DNA from: an uncultured Lachnospiraceae bacterium | GTDB lineage: Bacteria > Bacillota > Clostridia > Lachnospirales > Lachnospiraceae | Direction: 5' to 3' | Length of the DNA: 64,000 nucleotides | NCBI GenBank assembly: GCA_947178145.1 | Contig: CAMWXE010000005.1 | Location: forward strand, 1 to 64,000 | Shown: positions 17,085 to 25,104 of the stretch, piece after piece | How the letters are laid out: each line of letters starts with the position of its first letter | Numbering within the stretch: the stretch's first letter is position 1 | Program-made: the position numbers and the translations under genes | Notes under the pieces: model-generated | What the model saw: only the letters and a program-made list of their open reading frames with translations | Told to the model about the DNA's origin: nothing | Databases searched by the model: none

Positions 17085-18950
17085 TTAAATCAGCAGTTCT
17101 ATTTCATATTTCTGCAGCCAGTAATTCACCTGCAAAAGATACGCAAGCAGCTGCGGTCCGGCCATGAGCTGTCCGTAGAACGGTCTGCCGTAGTCGGAGG
17201 GCTGGCTGATGTAGTCGAGCACTTTGTTCAGGTCAATCAGTTCCCGCAGGGGCGCGCGCGTGTCAGACAGTGTTTCCACGATCGCGGTGCGCAGCAGGTT
17301 TTCGTAGGCGGGGTCATACGTTTTGGGATAAGGACTCTTTCTGCGGTATAACACCTCGCCGGGGAGCAGTCCGTCCGCGGCGGCGCGCAGCAGTCCCTTT
17401 ACCACGCCGTCCTTGCATTTCATGGACCATGGTACGTTCCACAGATATTCCACAATGCGGTGGTCGGCAAAAGGAACGCGCGCCTCGAGTCCCGCGTGCA
17501 TGCTTGTGCGGTCCATGCGGTCAAGCAGCGTCTGCATAAACCACTTGAGATTGAGATAAGAGATTTCCCGCCTGCGCTTTTCTTCGCTGCTTTCCCCCTC
17601 CAGAACAGGGACTTCCGAAATTGTCTTTGCATATGCGGCATGGGCGTATTCTTCTAAGGGAAGAAGGGACAGTACGCTGTCTTTCAGGAGCATGGTGCGC
17701 GGGGAGAAATCCATCGACCACGGGAAGCAGTCTGCGTCAAAGCACTCTTTTCTGTGGAACCACGGATAACCGCCAAAGATTTCATCGGCGCACTCTCCGG
17801 TGAGGGTTACTTTGTGGCTGGCGGCGACTCTCTTGCAGAAGTAGAGCATGGATGCCTCGACGTCCGCCATACATGGCAGGTCCCTGGCATCGACGGCCTC
17901 AAATAAATATTGATACAAATCTGCGTTTGCACATTCAAGGTACTGGTGGTTGGTATGGCAGTGGGCGATCATCAGATCCACCCACGGTCTGTCCTGTGAG
18001 GGCTGAAAGGCGTTTGCCCTGAAATTTTTGTCATTGTCCTTAAAGTCAAAGGAGTATGTATCGAGCCTCTTACCCTGCCTTTGAAGCTCGCTGCTGCATA
18101 CCGCTGTGACAAGACTACTGTCCACACCGCCCGATAAGAAGGTACAGACAGGCACATCGGAAAGCATCTGCATCCTGATGGCGTCCGTGACCAGATACCG
18201 GGTTTTCTCGACTGTGTTTTGCCAGTCCTCTTTATGTGGATAACTCTCCAGCTTCCAGTAACATTTTGTGGATAGGTGCTGGGAAAAGTCGGAGCCGTTA
18301 CATTCGAGATAATGTCCCGGCAGCAGCTCATCTATATTTTTAAAAACACCCTTTCCATAGGTCTTCGCAGGGCCAAGACCGAAGATCTCACAGAGCCCGT
18401 CGCGGTCGGCCTGCGCCTTAAAGTCTGGAAAGCACAGGATTCCCTTCAGCTCGGAGGAAAAGATGAGGGTGTTGCGAAAGAGGGTATAGAACAAAGGCTT
18501 TACCCCGAGTCTGTCGCGAAACAGATATAATCTCTGCAGTGTTTCATCGTATATGGCAAAGGAAAAAATGCCGTTTAGCTGTGTGATGTAGGAAGTGCCG
18601 TGCAGGAGATATCCCATCAGGATCACTTCTGTATCGCAGGTCGTTTCAAAGACGATGCCTTCCTTCTCCAGCGCGCGGCGGAGGCTGGGCATGTTGTAGA
18701 TCTCACCGTTGTAGCAGATGACGGCGCGGTGGTTTCCAAGCTGTCTTGTCATGGGCTGCTTTCCGCATTCGAGGTCCAGGATGGACAGACGGGTGTGGGA
18801 AAGCCCGCAGTTTCTTGACAGCCAGACTCCGTTTTCATCAGGTCCGCGGTGGTGCTGGCGGGTATTCATCTTCTGCAGGATGGAGAACCATCTTGCGGAT
18901 TCCTCCTTATAGTTTACATGAAAGCTTGCAAAGCCTGCGATTCCACACAT
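17085..18950 (-). CDS. asnB: Asparagine synthetase (glutamine-hydrolysing)
   Basis: A 621-residue cytoplasmic enzyme that makes asparagine from aspartate, ATP and glutamine. The N-terminal class II glutaminase begins 'MCGIAGFASF' with catalytic Cys2 exposed after Met removal, and includes 'RLSILDLE' and 'CYNGEIYN'. The C-terminal synthetase has the ATP loop 'FLSGGVDSSL' near residue 265 and 'GECADEIFGGYPWF'. The length is normal. It lies 22 bases after dpaB with no terminator between, so it is probably co-transcribed with the dipicolinate genes in the mother cell. That would make it comparable to the sporulation-linked asparagine synthetase of Bacillus rather than the housekeeping one (inference). 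Confidence 0.95.
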   Translation of the reverse strand: MCGIAGFASFHVNYKEESARWFSILQKMNTRQHHRGPDENGVWLSRNCGLSHTRLSILDLECGKQPMTRQLGNHRAVICYNGEIYNMPSLRRALEKEGIVFETTCDTEVILMGYLLHGTSYITQLNGIFSFAIYDETLQRLYLFRDRLGVKPLFYTLFRNTLIFSSELKGILCFPDFKAQADRDGLCEIFGLGPAKTYGKGVFKNIDELLPGHYLECNGSDFSQHLSTKCYWKLESYPHKEDWQNTVEKTRYLVTDAIRMQMLSDVPVCTFLSGGVDSSLVTAVCSSELQRQGKRLDTYSFDFKDNDKNFRANAFQPSQDRPWVDLMIAHCHTNHQYLECANADLYQYLFEAVDARDLPCMADVEASMLYFCKRVAASHKVTLTGECADEIFGGYPWFHRKECFDADCFPWSMDFSPRTMLLKDSVLSLLPLEEYAHAAYAKTISEVPVLEGESSEEKRRREISYLNLKWFMQTLLDRMDRTSMHAGLEARVPFADHRIVEYLWNVPWSMKCKDGVVKGLLRAAADGLLPGEVLYRRKSPYPKTYDPAYENLLRTAIVETLSDTRAPLRELIDLNKVLDYISQPSDYGRPFYGQLMAGPQLLAYLLQVNYWLQKYEIELLI

Positions 18951-18972
18951 TTTTGATATCCTTTCCCGATAT

Positions 18973-19560
18973 TTATATATAGTCCTTGAGGATTGGCTGA
19001 TACTGCCTGTGCTCCAGTGCCATTTCCAGTGTCGGTATCAGCAGTTCAACGTGTGCCACCAGAGAGTTTGGTTTTGTCTGATAGTTATCCTGTCCGAACG
19101 GGACAAAGTAGATATTCTTACTGTTGCACAAAAGACCGATATTTTTCAGGTTCATGCCAAGCCCATCGTTGGTCGAGATGGAGATGACGAGGGGCTTGTT
19201 GTTGCGCATGTGGGCTTTTGCCGCCATGAGGACAGGCGTGTCGGTGATGCCGTTTGCCAGCTTTGCGGCGGTGTTTCCGGTGCAGGGAAGGATTGCCAGC
19301 GCGTCAAGGTATGCTTTCGGACCGATTGGCTCTGCTCCCGGAATGGATACGATCGGGTCTTTTCCGGTGATTTCTTTTATTTTTGTGACATATGTGTCAG
19401 GTTTTCCAAAGCGGCTCTCGAGCGTCTGGGACGCCTCTGACAGAATCGGATAAATGTCAGCGCCGGCATCAGACAGCTTTTGCAGCTCTGCGAAGGTTTT
19501 TTCGAAGGTGCAAAAAGATCCGGTCAGTGCGATTCCGATTTTTTTTCCTTTGATGTCCAT
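18973..19560 (-). CDS. dpaB: Dipicolinate synthase subunit B
   Basis: A 195-residue flavoprotein-fold subunit ('KKIGIALTGSFCTFEK' at the start) of dipicolinate synthase, which oxidises 4-hydroxy-tetrahydrodipicolinate, a lysine-pathway intermediate, to dipicolinic acid in the mother cell. Dipicolinic acid with calcium fills the spore core and gives heat resistance. The motifs 'LPCTGNTAAKLANGITDTPV' and 'NIYFVPFGQDN' are characteristic. The gene follows dpaA by 14 bases and shares its sigma-K-type promoter. Its presence shows that the organism makes endospores or descends recently from one that does. Confidence 0.95.
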   Translation of the reverse strand: MDIKGKKIGIALTGSFCTFEKTFAELQKLSDAGADIYPILSEASQTLESRFGKPDTYVTKIKEITGKDPIVSIPGAEPIGPKAYLDALAILPCTGNTAAKLANGITDTPVLMAAKAHMRNNKPLVISISTNDGLGMNLKNIGLLCNSKNIYFVPFGQDNYQTKPNSLVAHVELLIPTLEMALEHRQYQPILKDYI

Positions 19561-19574
19561 GTGTATCAGGCCTC

Positions 19575-20459
19575 CTATAGTCTGTTGATGACGAAATCTG
19601 TTAAATACTTTGCGCAGCTTTCTCCGGCGTATTTTCCGGGAAGTCCCGGGCAGAAGTGAATGTTGACGTTTAACTTCAGGGCGGTCTCATAATCGGCGCC
19701 TGTTCTGTTGGAGGCGATGTCAATGACAATGGCGTTTGGCGATATTTTCTCGAGACATCTGCGGTTCAGGACCCGGGCGGGAATTGTGTTAAAAATGTAC
19801 TCAAAACAGCAGATGTTGTTCCACAGTTTTGACAGATGCAGGGTCTCAAACCCAAGGGCACACGCGAGGGCAAGCTCGTTGGCGTCGTTGGAGCATACCG
19901 TGACACAGGCGTGAAGCCCTTTCAGGCGGTCTGCGATGATCTTGCCGCACCGGCCATAGCCCAGTACGAGGGTATTGCTCATATGGAGATTTGTGTCCTT
20001 GTGCAGCAGCGCTTCCAGGATCGCGCCTTCCGCGGTGGAGACGGCGTTGTACAGTGTCATGGGCTCATCGAGCATAAAGTCATGGCAGCTGATTTCCCGC
20101 TCCTCACAGGTTCTGCGGAAATCTTCCGGTATGATGCCTGCGAAAATTTTCTGGTGTTTGTGAATACTCCGCTGCAGTTCTGAGATGCTGATTGCGGTAT
20201 CGGAGCTTTCCTCGCAGTAGAGGGAATCGGACTTTGTGAACGGGATGCCGCCTATGATCACCTGCGCGGAGTCGAGGGCTTCGCGCAGGGAATCTGTGAA
20301 AGCTAATTTGGATTTTATGGATGGACTGCAGGAAATCTGGACAGTGCGGAAACAGAGGACCCGGTAGCCTTTTTCAGCAAATACAGGAGCCATACATGCT
20401 GTCCGCCTGTCGCCGCCTAAGATTGCAATATCATATTTTGCCATATTTCTTGGAGGCAT
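19575..20459 (-). CDS. dpaA: Dipicolinate synthase subunit A
   Basis: A 294-residue NAD(P)-binding subunit of dipicolinate synthase. The start includes 'DIAILGGDRRTACMAPVFAEKGY', and a Rossmann glycine motif is visible at 'TLVLGYGRCGKIIADRLKG' near residue 165. 'IVIDIASNRTGADYE' and 'CPGLPGKYAG' are also typical. Start choice: ATG at 20459 has AAGGAGG at ideal spacing; an internal Met five codons later has none. It is the first gene of the dpaA-dpaB-asnB operon. Confidence 0.95.
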   Translation of the reverse strand: MPPRNMAKYDIAILGGDRRTACMAPVFAEKGYRVLCFRTVQISCSPSIKSKLAFTDSLREALDSAQVIIGGIPFTKSDSLYCEESSDTAISISELQRSIHKHQKIFAGIIPEDFRRTCEEREISCHDFMLDEPMTLYNAVSTAEGAILEALLHKDTNLHMSNTLVLGYGRCGKIIADRLKGLHACVTVCSNDANELALACALGFETLHLSKLWNNICCFEYIFNTIPARVLNRRCLEKISPNAIVIDIASNRTGADYETALKLNVNIHFCPGLPGKYAGESCAKYLTDFVINRL

Positions 20460-20492
20460 ATCGCACCTCCTTATATTTAATCGACTTATCTT

Positions 20493-20519
20493 TAAAATAT
20501 GACAAAATCAGAAAAATGT
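20493..20519 (-). promoter_or_regulatory. Sigma-K-type sporulation promoter of dpaA-dpaB-asnB
   Basis: Read on the reverse strand, AC is followed after exactly 16 bases by CATATTTTA. This equals the consensus AC-N16-CATANNNTA used by the late mother-cell factor sigma K, which is known to drive dipicolinate synthase genes in Bacillus. It lies 34 bases before the dpaA start. Confidence 0.8.
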
Positions 20520-20535
20520 TCGGCCTGTGTACAGG

Positions 20536-20570
20536 AAAAGCACCTCAAATCAGGGAAAATTTGCAGGTGC
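20536..20570 (-). terminator. Terminator of the two-component/membrane-protein operon
   Basis: On the reverse strand GCACCT and AGGTGC (with an inner AAAT/ATTT pairing) are followed by TTTT. It begins a few bases after the stop of the gene at 20577 and lies just before the sigma-K-type promoter, cleanly separating the two operons. Confidence 0.75.
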
Positions 20571-20576
20571 CGGTCG

Positions 20577-21248
20577 CTATGAAGTCCCGGAACTGTTATG
20601 AAAAATAAATGATAGGAAATCCTGTATCACATCAGGATGGTTATTTAAAGTGCAGACTCCGAGAATAGAGTCCTCGTCGAGTCCGTATGCGGAGGGGAGA
20701 ATGCTGTTCTTTAGGTAAATACCAATCGGATTGGATGTTTCCGGGTCGCAAAAAAGTGCAGTTTCCAGCAGTTCAAGATCCTGGGGCGGCAATAAGTCCT
20801 GCAAATTTAAAAATACATTCTGGTTATGATACTGTTCCATAATGCTCTGCTTTGTGATGACAATGTCGACGGTGTCAGTGCCTGTCAGGGACTGAAAAAC
20901 AATCGAGGAAGCATCGCTGTACAGGTCGTCTGTCAGATTGATAGAAGTATCAAAGGTAATGACTTGTAGACCGCTGAAATTTTCCCTGGCATAGAAGTCG
21001 TCTTTTAAGCGGGCAAGCTGTGATTCCCCGGCGGGAGTCTGATTGATGAAAGCGCAGTAAAGCATACAGTCCTGTCTGCTCCTCAAAAATGCTCCTCCAG
21101 CCTGATACAAAATGAACAGAACCACAAGCCCAATCAGAATCGGGACTCTGTAATAGTTCCAGATGTACCAGCGCCGGTCTGGCGGCGTCATCTTTTTTAA
21201 CTTTTCTTTCTCTTCCAGAAAAGATTTTTTGAATTTTTCTCCTGCCAT
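20577..21248 (-). CDS. Membrane-anchored protein linked to a YesMN-type two-component system
   Basis: A 223-residue protein with a basic cytoplasmic start ('KFKKSFLEEKEKLKKMTPPDRRWYIWNYYR'), one membrane helix at about residues 35-52 and an extracytoplasmic domain of some 165 residues. The outer domain ('DLYSDASSIVFQSLTGTDTVDIVITKQ', then 'NLQDLLPP') loosely resembles the early lobe of solute-binding proteins. I do not recognise a named family. It is the last gene of the regulator-kinase operon, 45 bases after the kinase, so it may assist ligand sensing. Confidence 0.75.
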   Translation of the reverse strand: MAGEKFKKSFLEEKEKLKKMTPPDRRWYIWNYYRVPILIGLVVLFILYQAGGAFLRSRQDCMLYCAFINQTPAGESQLARLKDDFYARENFSGLQVITFDTSINLTDDLYSDASSIVFQSLTGTDTVDIVITKQSIMEQYHNQNVFLNLQDLLPPQDLELLETALFCDPETSNPIGIYLKNSILPSAYGLDEDSILGVCTLNNHPDVIQDFLSFIFHNSSGTS

Positions 21249-21293
21249 ATCGTATCTCCTCGTATATTTTTGAAATAATCGTCACAGGATGTC

Positions 21294-23102
21294 TTATTCC
21301 TCTGGCAATGGAATGCTGATGATGATCTCGTTGCGGTAGTAAGGAATAGAGCTGAAAGAGATCTGTACATTTTCCTTCCCGTAATAGGTAATAAGCCGGT
21401 GGTAAATGTTGTGCAGTCCTACATGACCTTTGCCGTCATCGGTATGATTGCCTAACGTGATGTCTTCTATTTTCTTTACGTCAAATCCGCTGCCATTGTC
21501 AATCACCCCGATGGACAGGCGATTCTCCACAGCGTGAAAACTGATTTCAATCGTGGGAACGGATATTGGTATTCCCGATGCGTCGATACCAAAACCGTGG
21601 CGGATGGAATTTTCCACCAGAGGCTGCAGGAGGGTTTTGGGAATCAGCAGCTGGGTTAAGTCTGAGGAAGGCTTGTACAGGAAGATGATGGATTGCTGAA
21701 ACCGCTGATTCATCAGCTTGATGTACACATCGGCGTGGCGCAGCTCATTGGAAATGGTAATCAGATCCGCACCGTAGGAAAGTCCGATGCGCAGGTACTC
21801 TGCCAGATACTGAATCATGTTTGTGGCGGTGTTGGAATTTCCGCGCAGCACCTCCGACTGGATACACTCCAGCGTATTGTAGAGAAAATGCGGGTTAATC
21901 TGCTCCGTCAGAAGCTGAACTTGTGTTTTGTACTTCTCTGCCTCTTCCTGCTTGATGCGTATCATCTGCTGGCGGATGGTGTCATGCATATTGTTGATGG
22001 CGGAGCCAAGCTGCCCAATTTCATCATTGGCCGAAAATATTAATTTATCGGTATAACGGTTTTCCTCGATTTGATGGACCACCTCTACCAGCCTGTTGAC
22101 GGGGCGGGTAATGTAGTGTGCCATCAGGAATGCGATGGTCAGCAGAAAGAATACCAATAGTACAAGTAACAGCAGCAGGGTATAACCCGTCTTTCCAAAG
22201 ATATCTGGAAATGTTTCCCGGGGGGCATAGTTGAGCAGAATCATATCTCCATAGCGCAGTCCGTAAGCGGCCAGATAGCAGTCAGAGCTGACAAAGGTAC
22301 TGCAGTCGGAAGTATTCCAGGTGGCAGCGTCAAGCAATTCTTTGGTCCGCTCATCTTCGAGAATTGCTGTGACATCCTCCGTGTCCTCGGTGGAAGGACT
22401 GTTCAACAGATCGCCGTCGGCGGTCAACAGGTAGTAAACATTTTCTGTCTCACTCACATTGGTCAGATTCAGGCAGGTCTGGAGCTTGGAGGAATCAATA
22501 AAGATGATTACATAGGCATCCGGCGCAGAATCAGAAAGGTCCAGCTCTACATACTGCGTGATAACGCTCACCGGAAATACGATCGGAATGACAGACACCC
22601 GGCTGCGGAAAGGGCTCTTGCGCTCCTTTAAAAAAGAGATGCCCTTTACGCGTGAAAGTTCCTCTGGCGAGAACATTTCCTCTGCCGTCTCATAAAGGGG
22701 ATTATTGAAAAGCGTGTAGGCGGTCCTGCCATCCCCAGAGAGAAGCATCGCGCCGTGGACCAGGTAATTGCAGTTGGACAGTGTGGAGAGCTCATCCTGT
22801 ATCTTACTTTTGGCAGTGAGGTAGGAGGGCTCGCTCAGACACAGGTATTCAACATCGGATTTAAAGTCCTCGGTGCCGCAGGTGAGTACAAAACGTTCAA
22901 TGATATCGGTATAATTCATATAGAATGTGTTTGCGGCACTGACAGTGGCCGTCCGTATACCGCCGAGCAGCCGTTCTGAAAAAATATAGCGGTAATAGAT
23001 CACTGCGGTCAAAGTAATAATCGTGCTAAGAGCAAGTGCAAGACCGCACATGACAAAGCTGATTTTTGAAAAAAGAGAAAGGTTCCTGAACTTTTTGCGC
23101 AT
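21294..23102 (-). CDS. YesM-type sensor histidine kinase
   Basis: A 602-residue kinase of the sugar-sensing LytS/YesM class. A membrane helix near residues 15-37 is followed by an external sensor domain of about 240 residues, a second helix near 285-307 and a HAMP domain ('ITRPVNRLVEVVHQIEENR'). The His_kinase domain carries the phosphoacceptor in 'INPHFLYNTLECIQ', and the ATPase has 'LLQPLVENSIRHG', 'VIDNGSGF' and 'GHVGLHNIYHRL'. The frame is open to 23207, but ATG 23102 has AAAGGAG before it, within the end of the regulator gene. It phosphorylates the AraC-type regulator encoded just upstream. Confidence 0.92.
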   Translation of the reverse strand: MRKKFRNLSLFSKISFVMCGLALALSTIITLTAVIYYRYIFSERLLGGIRTATVSAANTFYMNYTDIIERFVLTCGTEDFKSDVEYLCLSEPSYLTAKSKIQDELSTLSNCNYLVHGAMLLSGDGRTAYTLFNNPLYETAEEMFSPEELSRVKGISFLKERKSPFRSRVSVIPIVFPVSVITQYVELDLSDSAPDAYVIIFIDSSKLQTCLNLTNVSETENVYYLLTADGDLLNSPSTEDTEDVTAILEDERTKELLDAATWNTSDCSTFVSSDCYLAAYGLRYGDMILLNYAPRETFPDIFGKTGYTLLLLLVLLVFFLLTIAFLMAHYITRPVNRLVEVVHQIEENRYTDKLIFSANDEIGQLGSAINNMHDTIRQQMIRIKQEEAEKYKTQVQLLTEQINPHFLYNTLECIQSEVLRGNSNTATNMIQYLAEYLRIGLSYGADLITISNELRHADVYIKLMNQRFQQSIIFLYKPSSDLTQLLIPKTLLQPLVENSIRHGFGIDASGIPISVPTIEISFHAVENRLSIGVIDNGSGFDVKKIEDITLGNHTDDGKGHVGLHNIYHRLITYYGKENVQISFSSIPYYRNEIIISIPLPEE

Positions 23103-23106
23103 GGCT

Positions 23107-24711
23107 TTACTCCTTTTGGGTTCGATCTGTATATTTTGCCTGAAAATCGGAAGGGGTAATACCGTGGACATTTTTAAATGCCCGTGAAAAGGAACGATAA
23201 TCCCCATACCCTACACGATAACTCACCTCATTGATGGAAGTGTTGGGATTCATCAGGGCCCGCCGGGCATATTCCATTTTTTCTGTCAACAGATAATCCC
23301 TCAGGTTTACATTGGTCTTATTCTTAAAGTAAATAGCAAAATAGGAAGGGCTCAGATGCACCTGCTGGGCAATGTCCTCAATTTTAATGTGGTTGGTAAC
23401 ATTCTGGTGAATGAACTCCTTGGCTTTTCGTATGATAGCATCTTCTGATTCGGCACAGTTTTGGGGAGCTTTCGCGTATTTATTCCCGCCGTATCCGTAC
23501 ACTGCATCAATAAATTCGGAGAGATGGCAGAAGGAGCTGCTCATCCATTCCCGAATCTGGGAAAGCTTTGTGAGGCGGTACAAATCCTGAGCGTTCACTT
23601 CCGACAGGATTTCCTGGTGAGAGAAGGAAGAGAGCTCTTGTTCTATCATGTGAAACAGGGAGTAGCACATGCTAAAAACATAGTTTGGAGGGGGCATGGG
23701 CACATATAGAAGACGGTCAATAAAATCATTGCAAAAGGTGCGGATGCCCTCTAAATCCTTCTTGACAATAAATTGTACCAGAGGAAGACAGTCAATATCG
23801 GTCAGCTTCAAGGTTGGCTGAACAGAACAGAGGATCTCATAGGTGAAGATTCCCGACGTGTCATCATACAGCCGATAGGTGATGGAGGCCAGTGCCCTGT
23901 TGTAGGAGTAGGAGCACTCCATCAGACCGGAAACCATGTCTCCGATGCCGATCAGAGGCATCGGAAGATTCTTTTTCCGGATGGCAGTCTGGCACTTGAT
24001 GGCATTTTGGAAAGGAAGGCTGTCAGAGGTATTAAAGATACCTACAATCTGATTTTCGCCGTGTTTCCAGAAAATATGTTTTTCCTGGGAAAATTCCTCG
24101 TCCAGACAGGAAATCAACTGCTGGCAGGGAAGCTGCTGGTCCTTTTGCTCATAGAGCAGGACGCAGACATAGCAGGAACTGTCACTGATGGCAATTCCTG
24201 TATTCTGCAGAAGCTGACCAATCATGTTTTGCTCTAAAATCTTGCTGTCCAGCAGCCGGTTGAGAAAATTTAAGTTTAGCTTTTCCTGATATAATCTGCT
24301 GTGGTTGCCCTTGTTCTGCTGGCTGCGGTCCAGACAGGTTCTGTATATGGCATCATACAGCTCAGAGCTGTCCAACGGCTTTAAAAGATAGGCTTTTGCA
24401 CCGTAGCGGATGGCATCCTTGGCATAGGAAAAGCTGTCGTAGCCGCTCAGAATAATAAAATCGGTCAGGATTCCAAGCTTTCTGGTTTTCTGGATGACCT
24501 CAATACCATCCAAATCTGGCATTTTGATGTCAATAATGGCAAAGTCCGGGCGGAATTCCAAAATGGCGCTGAGGGCATCCTGACCGTTGGTGGCAAGACG
24601 TACGAGCTGAATACCCAGCTCTGCCCAGTCAACGGCATTTTCGAGTTCTCTTAATATGCTGATTTCATCGTCTGCCAAAATGGCGGTAAAATAAGTGGTT
24701 TGGGTTTCCAT
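23107..24711 (-). CDS. YesN-type response regulator with AraC DNA-binding domain
   Basis: A 534-residue regulator: receiver (residues 1-125, phosphoacceptor Asp61 in 'AIIDIKMPDLDG', Lys in 'LLKPLD'), a long middle region of about 280 residues of unknown fold, and a C-terminal AraC helix-turn-helix pair ('IKIEDIAQQVHLSPSYFAIYFKNKTN', 'SINEVSYRVGYGDYRSFSRAFK'). GGAGG lies seven bases before the ATG. It points away from the sugar importer at 25105-28490 and shares the intergenic region with it, so it probably activates that operon. A strong hairpin sits in its own leader. Confidence 0.92.
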   Translation of the reverse strand: METQTTYFTAILADDEISILRELENAVDWAELGIQLVRLATNGQDALSAILEFRPDFAIIDIKMPDLDGIEVIQKTRKLGILTDFIILSGYDSFSYAKDAIRYGAKAYLLKPLDSSELYDAIYRTCLDRSQQNKGNHSRLYQEKLNLNFLNRLLDSKILEQNMIGQLLQNTGIAISDSSCYVCVLLYEQKDQQLPCQQLISCLDEEFSQEKHIFWKHGENQIVGIFNTSDSLPFQNAIKCQTAIRKKNLPMPLIGIGDMVSGLMECSYSYNRALASITYRLYDDTSGIFTYEILCSVQPTLKLTDIDCLPLVQFIVKKDLEGIRTFCNDFIDRLLYVPMPPPNYVFSMCYSLFHMIEQELSSFSHQEILSEVNAQDLYRLTKLSQIREWMSSSFCHLSEFIDAVYGYGGNKYAKAPQNCAESEDAIIRKAKEFIHQNVTNHIKIEDIAQQVHLSPSYFAIYFKNKTNVNLRDYLLTEKMEYARRALMNPNTSINEVSYRVGYGDYRSFSRAFKNVHGITPSDFQAKYTDRTQKE

Positions 24712-24728
24712 GTTTGTCCTCCAAATAT

Positions 24729-24781
24729 ACTCACGAGCGATAAAGTTTGCAAGGTGGCTTTAGGTATTAACGCTCGTGAGT
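24729..24781 (-). promoter_or_regulatory. 11-bp inverted repeat in the leader of the YesN-type gene
   Basis: ACTCACGAGCG (24729-24739) and its exact complement (24771-24781) are separated by 31 bases. In the reverse-strand message the hairpin ends five bases before GGAGG, so it could either hide the ribosome site or be a DNA operator for the regulator itself. The rest of the gap (24782-25104) is AT-rich; I see no gene or confident promoter in it. Confidence 0.5.
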
Positions 24782-25104
24782 CGGTGTTGCTGGCAAATTT
24801 TACTGCCCGTCAGTATAAATAATAAAAGTGTATCACACGGTGCATCATAAAACAAGAGTGTTTTTTTGGAAAAAGAGAAGGGCTTTGTGCAAATAGAATA
24901 ATAAGTCTGCTTTTTGAAAGGGTGAATTGTCTGTATTGACCTTTTTGGGCAAAGTGCAGCGCCTCATCACTATACATTCGGCACAAAAAAACATGGAATT
25001 TGTTACATGGTAAGTGAAAAGTGTCCTTTGGTTTCGATGGGAAAAAGAATAAAATAATAAATGTAATGTACGTGTGCAAAATTTTACATCAAAAGGAGGA
25101 TACC

